From a virus, in IMG/VR virus record IMGVR_UViG_3300030090_005285, positions 6,523 through 35,856 of that record: a stretch of DNA of 29,334 nt, one strand, 5' to 3'. Position numbers and translations under genes: made by a program. The notes under the pieces are model-generated. The model was not told the DNA's origin and did no database searches. It worked only from the letters and a program-made list of their open reading frames with translations. Below, one piece after another: positions 24,701 to 29,334 of the stretch. How positions within the stretch are numbered: the first letter of the stretch is position 1; the number at the start of each line of letters is the position of its first letter.

Positions 24701-27335
24701 AGAGCTTATAGAAAAAATAAAAATAGTTGACAAAGCTTTAGAAAACGCGCAAAATCCTAATAAAAAATCAAGAGGTATGAGTACTTTTGATTTTGACGAA
24801 ACTTTAATAGATAAAGGTAAAAACTTTATTGTAGCAACAAAAGGAAAAGATGTTGTTAGAATTAGCTCTGGTAAATGGCCTGTTGATGGGCCAAAGTATG
24901 CAGAGCAAGGTTATAAGTTTGATTTTAAAGATTTTGTAAACGTAAGAGGTGGTATTGAAGGCCCATTACTACAAAAAATGCGTAATCAAATCAAAAAGTT
25001 TGGTCCTGAAAACGTTTTTGTTTTAACAGCAAGACCAGCAGAAAGTGCACCAGCAATACAAGCTTGGTTAAAATCAAAAAACATAAATATAAAACTAGAA
25101 AATATTACCGGACTAGGTAATAGCACAGGTGAAGCAAAAGCTATGTGGATGCTTGAAAAGTTTTCAGAAGGGTATAATGACATGTATTTTGTAGATGACG
25201 CTATTTCTAATGTTAAGGCTGTTAAAGAAGTTTTAAATCAATTAGATATTAAATCAAAAGTTCAACAAGTTTATAGTAAAACAAACATAAATAAAGAAAT
25301 TAATGATATAATGCAATATTCTTTAGGCATTAAATCTAGTAAAAAGTTTTCTAAAGCTGAAGGTAAAGTTAGAGGTAAAGACGCTAAGCGAAGAAGATTT
25401 TTTTTACCAGATAGCGCTGCTGATTTTGAGCTTTTAATAGAACCTTTGTATGGTAAAGGTAAAAAAGGTATTGAAAATAAAAAGTGGTTTGAAAGAAATG
25501 TTATAGATCAGTTTGAAAAAGGTATTGACAGTTATAATACAGCTAGACAGACTGCAAAAAACGATTACATGTCTCTTCGTAAGCAAAATAAAGATATAGT
25601 TAAACAACTACCTAAAGAAGTGGAAGGTACTAGTTTTACACATGACATGGCTATGAGAATTTATTTGTGGAATAAAGCTGGATATACAATACCTGATTTA
25701 GCAAAAACAACAGAAGCTAAACTTGTTGAGTATATAAAAAATAATCCTGCATTAAGATCTTATGCTGAGCAGTTTGGTAAAATTACAAAACAAGAAAAAG
25801 GATTAAAAGAACCTAGCAATGATTGGTGGGCAGAAACTATGGCGGGAGAAGTTACAAACGTAGATAGAGGCGTTAGCAGAAAACAATATTTAAATAATTT
25901 TATAAATATAAAAAACGAGGTTTTTTCTGAAAAAAATTTAAATAAAATGGAGTCTAAGTTAGGTAGTAATTGGAGAGAAAGCATGGAAGATATACTTGAT
26001 CGTATGGAAACTGGTAGAACTAGATCTTTAACATTAGATAGAGGTAGTTCTATGATGATGAATTATTTAAACGGTGGTGTTGGTACTATTATGAACTTTA
26101 ACACTCGATCTGCTTTATTACAAACAATAAGTACGATTAACTTTCTTAACATGCGAGAAAATAATCCTGTTGCTGCGGCTATGGCTATGGCTAACACTAA
26201 ACAATTTGTAAAAGACTTTATGTTTATAATGAACTCTGACATGTTGAAACAAAGAAGAGATGGTTTAGCTATAAATGTTACTGAAGCTGAACTAGCCTCT
26301 GCGGCCGCAACATCTAAAAATCCTATTAATTCTATGATAGCAAAAATATTAAAAGTTGGTTATACACCTACTAAACTTGCCGATAGTTTTGCAATATCAT
26401 TTGGAGGAGCAACTTACTATCGTAATAGAATTAAAATGTATGAAAAACAAGGTTTAACAACTAGAGAGGCTGAAAAAAAGGCATTTATAGATTTTCAAAA
26501 ATTATCAGAAAGAACACAGCAGTCGTCTAGACCAGACTTATTATCTAAACAACAAACATCTTTGGTTGGTAGAATTATATTACCATTTGCAAATACACCT
26601 ATGCAGATGAATAGAAGAGGCATGAAAGATATACTTGATATATATAAAGGTAGATATGAAGGCGTTGGAGAGTTGTCAGAAAAAATGGGTAGAGTAACTT
26701 ATTATATGGGTGCTCAGGTAGCAATATTTGCAGGGCTTCAATCAGCTTTGTTTGCAATGATGTTAAACGACGAAGATGTTTCTGAAGACAAAATAATTAA
26801 AACTAAAGAATACGCTTTAAATACAACTAGTGATTCATTTTTAAGAGGTATGGGTATAAAAGGTGCTATTGTTTCTGGTTTTAAAAACGCAACTATAAAG
26901 TACATGGAGCAAAGTAAAAAGAAACAATTTACAGCAGACTACAGTGAGGTTGGTGAAGCCTTGTTAAACATATCACCGCCAATAGGTTCTAAGTTTGGTA
27001 GATTAGATGCGGCTGGAGAAAGATTAAAGTGGGCTAAAATCAAAAAACAACAACCAGGCCTTGAGTTTGGTAATCCTTATTTAGAAGCAGGTTTATTAAC
27101 TATAGAGTCTATTACTAACGCACCTGTTTATTCGCCATATCAAAACGCTCTTAATATTCAGCATGCTTTAAGTAATGATTATGAAAACTGGCAAAGAGCA
27201 CATATGCTACTTGGTTTTTCACCTTACAACGTTGGTATTGAAAAAGATAAAAAAGAAGAAAAGAAGGTTACACCTAGAGTTTTAAAAAGACAAGTTTTAG
27301 AAAGAGAAGTGTTAAAACGCTCGATAATCAAGTGA
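18726..27335 (+). CDS. Giant polyvalent internal virion protein with protease, nuclease and HAD signatures
   Basis: The 2869-residue product is probably packaged and ejected with the DNA. Along the chain I see: an acidic N-terminal part beginning MFELNGKPISIDYLKQKAEE; hydrophobic helices near 472-485, 619-640 and 667-682; a Lys/Glu coiled-coil near 735-830; a zinc metalloprotease motif HEVTH at 1014-1018 with candidate third ligand E1098 or E1099 in NQYAEEYLTAF; a PD-(D/E)XK pattern (E1677, P1721-D1722, E1735-L-K1737); an HAD-type phosphatase with DFDET at 2022-2026, LTARP at 2100-2104 and VDD at 2156-2158; and a C-terminal region with TRSALLQTISTINFLN, ILPFANTPMQMNRRG and SPPIGSKFGR, plus a hydrophobic helix near 2658-2681. 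The C-terminal phrases recur in large polyvalent proteins of marine phages. Enzyme activities are predicted from motifs only. No muramidase or RNA polymerase motif is visible. The stop is the only TGA used in the window. Confidence 0.8.
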   Translation: MFELNGKPISIDYLKQKAEEFGMSYEDFLNDSLSTGNLVQKGGDKTMAGVGVLRKEFLPGQTQQTTFDPSSVLTTGLEADDEVEEETFSLSDLRKNIVSRQDGNISSINEVKILKGRVEEDKQKRFLDFRLKYKTDNPDEVVSNFYGKDVFSEPVDPGRTGGKVYFLPDEEIGGGKKLEGFLLEDYDFRNTNTLEGARNFYLNQKSNEISIDFEKKYGENVYNTITTQGENYISLEDMDIVNLRKEGKKDEADKLAKDRGYVPLLDENNNITNWVPKAIEDDAQNRAESTDRDVLEDQLKQSFYKLLAARDLAYENSVEDTPLTRHTLADVSFGKSLVHKIRDAFGDDKSLDDVMAKIEQSYKGDLIAGLNKIPSKTATAKAFNNALDEFVVLNRALAINADLTKIDEQNFVREIFDATNDRVAETLTSLLEANGYESDPNSIKRAGSDWNKALGIKADWQLRDVLEGGRDVAAHLVPLAASVYLTKKLPVNLGVTKLGQKTAKVKSLNQFINGQANVIGRYVKKHGPQSRAFRSAVDLTMGGIKETLILGMADVPANRLFGADPFVYNEKTGEFTPTFPFALGFGNAAAAKILKRLNTTDNFFTPALATIERSKTAQSILQMNIGATVGTATMFFAEEVTKGVDNWKNLGYESEEDMKQDHGFKNLVETYIGMLMFQSVSPSMKQNSLAKLASGMRSDILKYTTGLTPRSRKAMKLFGIETNEKGEFNLQEVKNKKSQKQYEISRDKKLDKKTKREKIQEIENAAEELIFHNELKLAKELAKKEGKYREYLNKTFVLANKLKTGDKPTSEDIQRFAELSPVELKFLKLKFGVTENSDFGRMLDNKYEVYKDIISRVDQAYITKDRPGIIQGRMFEGISPEARNKQIQLLLEQAEFAGEITRLKVEAEKKPHLKEINAEKIKNIKEKQKINAQDVIKNEQLYDKILKEKFETEVQFSKLMTKELGAGFNLVGENAFVAMGGTKGSEGFFNRKTNQVYINRDRALEVRQLGTPLHEVTHAILRNSLKESYIDDQGVERTRVSKEGMTKINQFLNQLTSKERAAVEKRMDQEYKYERNSKGDFILKNGKKILRPENQYAEEYLTAFGDVLKNKEVIETPDLASRISNFFTPIMRQAGFKNMQVTAENGRGLYNMIKAIQKSSETGIIDKDVLNIAKTSKVITGKALAESRTITEGMKEASTDIDRIYKEKGLEGYNEIIDRIKGKKADGTKGKDFIKQYTEIYRDHAGYESKKDILYDAMASDPTYGVLGSIMSYNPAKNPSIASHILGRLKQGKHIDVANIVLGKDAQRQFTKNLDAAEIKEVEAKQLTAEELTDISLAKEKIQQAPNFRKSLVKGEEKGINQELIDKVEATVVKTFGTKIPKPEAKGFRKSIENSYKTELKKPIADLMGKGPEYEVFLRENFDAIMKHVDKSFFVQMERLTPRKDRIFTEVEIERMNPTQTDKAIADGRVPKNTSRTAGNTLYRFKKPAPAQFLKFYTGAGLGSTKGTRKDRLAEVIGIELAKDFTSEILSRPEVAAKIKEISLLELEKSIEGTGKTSPKIAEAKKIIFDNYTERVAAQIGRDPNLAFSYTKEQFKQEVKELNDFFNKTELSFGEIYDVKTQKPLVKRSDGKEFNELAYNHVLEGYKNNLLDINVTRYQNKILEATGKKIKKGTAYEYYTENNINKQIKGNKNVKVTSEVSEKTIQLPPQGIFKGGKVPMPDFMLEMYNNTLSWELKYKDARTPKNSAGFIDYTQAYKDIIAGKEFKLTDRKSPRKNATEEAIFVESVKEAILNGVPKVEKVLRDRGVLKEGENFTSTTKVPKEVYALLRGNENAKMSSSKQTVNGDWVAADYNKKGVFNFQMATKGAFFLGSDPLGIVKELGGTKLEGNFPLMTRVYGTSYKNKAGETMGYTYKLVGEAIISPKNITSESNFNLDSPNSVKQMINTKSAKRLKSIAESEASAFKQNFLKFQAQKQKGREFVKSILESKTNTELIEKIKIVDKALENAQNPNKKSRGMSTFDFDETLIDKGKNFIVATKGKDVVRISSGKWPVDGPKYAEQGYKFDFKDFVNVRGGIEGPLLQKMRNQIKKFGPENVFVLTARPAESAPAIQAWLKSKNINIKLENITGLGNSTGEAKAMWMLEKFSEGYNDMYFVDDAISNVKAVKEVLNQLDIKSKVQQVYSKTNINKEINDIMQYSLGIKSSKKFSKAEGKVRGKDAKRRRFFLPDSAADFELLIEPLYGKGKKGIENKKWFERNVIDQFEKGIDSYNTARQTAKNDYMSLRKQNKDIVKQLPKEVEGTSFTHDMAMRIYLWNKAGYTIPDLAKTTEAKLVEYIKNNPALRSYAEQFGKITKQEKGLKEPSNDWWAETMAGEVTNVDRGVSRKQYLNNFINIKNEVFSEKNLNKMESKLGSNWRESMEDILDRMETGRTRSLTLDRGSSMMMNYLNGGVGTIMNFNTRSALLQTISTINFLNMRENNPVAAAMAMANTKQFVKDFMFIMNSDMLKQRRDGLAINVTEAELASAAATSKNPINSMIAKILKVGYTPTKLADSFAISFGGATYYRNRIKMYEKQGLTTREAEKKAFIDFQKLSERTQQSSRPDLLSKQQTSLVGRIILPFANTPMQMNRRGMKDILDIYKGRYEGVGELSEKMGRVTYYMGAQVAIFAGLQSALFAMMLNDEDVSEDKIIKTKEYALNTTSDSFLRGMGIKGAIVSGFKNATIKYMEQSKKKQFTADYSEVGEALLNISPPIGSKFGRLDAAGERLKWAKIKKQQPGLEFGNPYLEAGLLTIESITNAPVYSPYQNALNIQHALSNDYENWQRAHMLLGFSPYNVGIEKDKKEEKKVTPRVLKRQVLEREVLKRSIIK

Positions 27336-27354
27336 TTATATACAAAAAAGCATC

Positions 27355-28446
27355 ATGATAAAAAAAATTACAATATTGTTAATGATTGTTTTAACAGCTT
27401 GTTCAGCGCCAAAAAGTTGTTGTGCACAAGAGTTAGACGTTAAAAAACTATTAAAGTTTTCTACATTTTATGCTGCTATTAATGGTGGTACATCATTGTC
27501 TGATGTAAAAGTATTTTCAGTTGATAATAAACTATCAACTACAACTATATCTACACCTTATGATTATAATTTTACAGTTGGACTTCGTAAAATAGCTAGA
27601 TTTGGTTATGAAAACAAGGCTAACACATTTTATGATGGTACTGAAACTAACTATAGTGATGCTGCTACAGTTGGTAAAGTTAGAGGTTTAGAATATTTAT
27701 TTGAAGTAGATTATAAAAGACAAGAAGGTGTTGACTACATGGATCAACATCATTTTATACGTTGGAGCTCTGACGATGGCTGCGACGAAGATGTTTGTAT
27801 AAACTTTTTTGCTTTAAAGTTTGAGTATTTACAAGATGGTTTTGCAGATGTAGAATATTTTGAAGCATCAGAAAGATATAGATATAGAAAGCATAAAAAC
27901 TTATCATTTAATATTGGTGCAGCTCATAGATTAGCAGAGCCATACGGTTACGATCCTTTAGCTGAATTAATGTTATCAAACGGTAATTTACACTATACTT
28001 ATTTAGCAATACAAGAAGGTTACACTATAGACGTCGCTAATGATCAATACTTTGATCCTAATGGCACTTTAGTTGCTACGAGTCCTGAAGTATGGGAAGC
28101 AGTTGTAATACCAGGAGTGATCTCTGATTACGTAGCAAAAAAACGTAATGAATTAGACAGAATTATACAGCACTCTATAGTTGTTGGTTTTGATTATTAT
28201 AAATATACAAAGAAAAATTGGTTACATGTATGGGGTAACTTAATGCCTTGGCATTACAATGACGGTAGTGAGTTTAGCTATCATAACTATATAGAAGACG
28301 ATCAGTGGTACGATTATTCGGGCGGGCTGATATACGGAATAAAACAAAATAAAAATTTAGGGTACTTTATTGAAGGTAAATACAATAAATACTGGAACAG
28401 AGAGTGGTATGACTTTAAACTTGGAGTTAACTACGTAATATTTTAA
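27355..28446 (+). CDS. Secreted, probable outer-membrane beta-barrel protein
   Basis: The 363-residue protein starts with a clear export signal: MIKK, a hydrophobic core ITILLMIVLT, then ACSAPKSCCAQE. LTAC at 13-16 fits a lipobox, while CCAQ|E near residue 24 could be a signal peptidase I site. The mature part is rich in aromatic residues and alternating strands (YNFTVGLRKIARFGYENKA, LSFNIGAAHRLAEPYGYDPL, HSIVVGFDYYKYTKK). It ends LGVNYVIF with a C-terminal Phe, the classic beta-signal of outer-membrane barrels. I recall homologues in marine phages next to structural genes. Likely roles are modification of the host outer membrane, receptor masking or a lysis function; none is shown by sequence. 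If it were a virion protein it would not need an export signal. The gene starts 19 bases after the giant gene. Confidence 0.75.
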   Translation: MIKKITILLMIVLTACSAPKSCCAQELDVKKLLKFSTFYAAINGGTSLSDVKVFSVDNKLSTTTISTPYDYNFTVGLRKIARFGYENKANTFYDGTETNYSDAATVGKVRGLEYLFEVDYKRQEGVDYMDQHHFIRWSSDDGCDEDVCINFFALKFEYLQDGFADVEYFEASERYRYRKHKNLSFNIGAAHRLAEPYGYDPLAELMLSNGNLHYTYLAIQEGYTIDVANDQYFDPNGTLVATSPEVWEAVVIPGVISDYVAKKRNELDRIIQHSIVVGFDYYKYTKKNWLHVWGNLMPWHYNDGSEFSYHNYIEDDQWYDYSGGLIYGIKQNKNLGYFIEGKYNKYWNREWYDFKLGVNYVIF

Positions 28447-28449
28447 CAT

Positions 28450-28782
28450 ATGGCATTTAAAATGAAAAAGTTTTCTGGTTTTGGAAACTCACCAGTAAAA
28501 CAAAGAAAAAAATATACTAAAAAAGATTATGACTTTTTAAAAGAGCAGCGTGAAGAAAGAGTTAAATCAACAGATTATTTAACTAAATTACCAACTGGAC
28601 CTAGAGCAAAGGTAAAACCAGAAACATCTGGTAAAAGAGGTGGTAGAGATCCTATTACTGAAAATGTACCTTTATCTCCTGGGTTTGAAGATCCAATAAA
28701 AATACAAAGAGTACAAAGAGAAGGAATAATACCTAGTTCTCAAAATTTTAATAAAAAAATTAAAAAATTAAAAAGAAAATAA
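28450..28782 (+). CDS. Small basic protein with MAFKMK-type N-terminal tag
   Basis: The 110-residue protein begins MAFKMKKFSGFGNSPVKQ, nearly identical to the start of the next gene. The remainder is hydrophilic and Lys/Arg-rich, with RGGRDPITENVPLSPGF in the middle and a tail rich in Lys (KKIKKLKRK). It is probably largely disordered. Such composition fits nucleic-acid binding or a peptide packaged into the head, but no domain is recognised. The start is three bases after the preceding stop and the next gene begins two bases after its own stop, so the genes are cotranscribed. Confidence 0.75.
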   Translation: MAFKMKKFSGFGNSPVKQRKKYTKKDYDFLKEQREERVKSTDYLTKLPTGPRAKVKPETSGKRGGRDPITENVPLSPGFEDPIKIQRVQREGIIPSSQNFNKKIKKLKRK

Positions 28783-28784
28783 TT

Positions 28785-29243
28785 ATGGCATTTAAAATGA
28801 AAGGTTTTAGCGGATTTGGTAATTCGCCTGTAAAACAAGTTAAACCACTTGTTAATCCAAAATTTAAAAAGTTTCAAGAAGAGAAAAAACAAACTCGTAC
28901 AGTAAAAACAATTAAAAGAGATAAACCAAAAACAAATTTAGGTACGATTAAAGAAATAAAAAATACAACAAAACGAACTGTAGATAAAGGAAAAAAACAA
29001 TTTACAAAAAAAGTTAGAACTAATAAATCTATACCAAATATTAAAATACCAAAAAGTATAAAAAGACCACCACAACCAAAAAAACACAAGTTAAAAGGAC
29101 TTACTGGTTTTGAGTATGATGCAGGAAAATATTTCCCAAGAACAAAGAGATTTATTGGTGATGCGTATAGAGGTTACAAAAAAGCGATAGATGCAAATAA
29201 AAAGTTCTATAAAGGTGTATACGATTACTTTACTAAAAGATAA
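28785..29243 (+). CDS. Small basic protein sharing the MAFKMK-type N-terminal tag
   Basis: The 152-residue protein begins MAFKMKGFSGFGNSPVKQ and then diverges from its neighbour. It is strongly basic throughout (KNTTKRTVDKGKKQFTKKVR; IPKSIKRPPQPKKHKLKG) and ends in a more aromatic segment with IGDAYRGYKKAIDANKKFYKGVYDYFTKR. A phrase KGLTGFEYDAGKYFP near residues 103-117 echoes the tag's KGFSGFG. Function is unknown; nucleic-acid binding or a role inside the capsid is possible. The shared tag with an unrelated remainder points to a targeting or processing signal rather than simple whole-gene duplication. Confidence 0.75.
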   Translation: MAFKMKGFSGFGNSPVKQVKPLVNPKFKKFQEEKKQTRTVKTIKRDKPKTNLGTIKEIKNTTKRTVDKGKKQFTKKVRTNKSIPNIKIPKSIKRPPQPKKHKLKGLTGFEYDAGKYFPRTKRFIGDAYRGYKKAIDANKKFYKGVYDYFTKR

Positions 29244-29246
29244 ACA

Positions 29247-29334
29247 ATGGCTAAAGAGTTAAATGAAGAAACAAGCTTTAATATAAGCATAAAAACTTTA
29301 GCAGGTATAGCTGCTTTAATATTTACTTTAGTTG
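29247..29334 (+). CDS. Partial small membrane protein (5' end only)
   Basis: An open frame starts with ATG three bases after the preceding stop and runs off the window end. Its 29 visible codons read MAKELNEETSFNISIKTLAG followed by IAALIFTLV, a short charged N terminus leading into a hydrophobic helix. This looks like the start of a small membrane protein, possibly holin-like or an envelope-associated phage protein. The start resembles a protein recurrent in marine phages, but its function is not known to me. The rest of the gene is needed to classify it. Confidence 0.65.
   Translation, partial: MAKELNEETSFNISIKTLAGIAALIFTLV

Noticed and set aside
18726-27335. Virion-packaged RNA polymerase, as in N4-like or crAss-like phages
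   Set aside because: No DFDGD-type catalytic motif or other polymerase signature is seen in the giant protein.
17071-27335. Peptidoglycan-degrading domain in the internal proteins
   Set aside because: No lytic transglycosylase ESGG/GLMQ-type or NlpC/P60-type motif was found by reading.
373-29334. tRNA or other structured RNA genes
   Set aside because: All intergenic gaps are 61 bases or less and none folds as a tRNA; only the two hairpins were found.

Overview
The window is a dense block of virion structural genes from a tailed bacteriophage. It is strongly AT-rich, every gene is on the + strand, and nearly all gaps between genes are under 40 bases. It opens inside or at the start of what looks like the C-terminal part of the major capsid protein and ends in the first 29 codons of a small membrane protein. 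No tail sheath, tail tube, tape-measure, terminase, portal, replication, tRNA or integration gene is visible. A podovirus-like virion with neck proteins, tail-nozzle and fiber proteins and ejected internal proteins fits best, but the morphology is inferred.

The host is probably a marine Bacteroidota (flavobacterial) bacterium. Two lines of evidence support this. None of the 13 complete or partial genes with a visible upstream region has a recognisable Shine-Dalgarno sequence; starts follow A/T-rich leaders instead, as in Bacteroidota. The largest tail protein also carries about 17 copies of a GCTDPxAxNYxPxAxxDDGSC-type repeat, a module typical of Bacteroidota secreted and surface proteins. 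Neither is proof.

Layout: capsid fragment (1-372) and a strong UUCG-loop terminator (382-409); two conserved but unassigned genes (434-1252, 1307-1477) separated by a second UNCG hairpin (1265-1288); two neck/connector candidates (1479-2219, 2223-3653); a 2809-residue tail protein with a tail-tubular-protein-B-like/stabilization-type N-terminal part and a Cys-rich repeat C-terminal third (3658-12087); a 1313-residue fiber-like protein with an N-terminal DUF1566/Lcl-like (C-type-lectin-related) domain and C-terminal beta-rich repeats (12105-16046); a small accessory protein (16047-16400); a Gln-rich coiled-coil protein and a 548-residue protein, both probable internal proteins (16436-18717); a 2869-residue polyvalent protein carrying HExxH metalloprotease, PD-(D/E)XK nuclease and HAD phosphatase signatures plus membrane-active helices (18726-27335); a secreted, probable outer-membrane beta-barrel protein (27355-28446); two small very basic proteins sharing an N-terminal peptide tag (28450-29243); and the partial membrane protein.

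The two giant genes alone fill about 58% of the window. Read together, the genes suggest a particle with an elaborate, disulfide-rich adhesin for host recognition and a large multi-enzyme cargo for delivery into the cell. They are followed by small envelope-directed or DNA/RNA-binding proteins. The most unusual items are the multi-enzyme giant protein, the repeat-bearing tail protein, the phage-encoded outer-membrane-like protein and the tagged small basic proteins.
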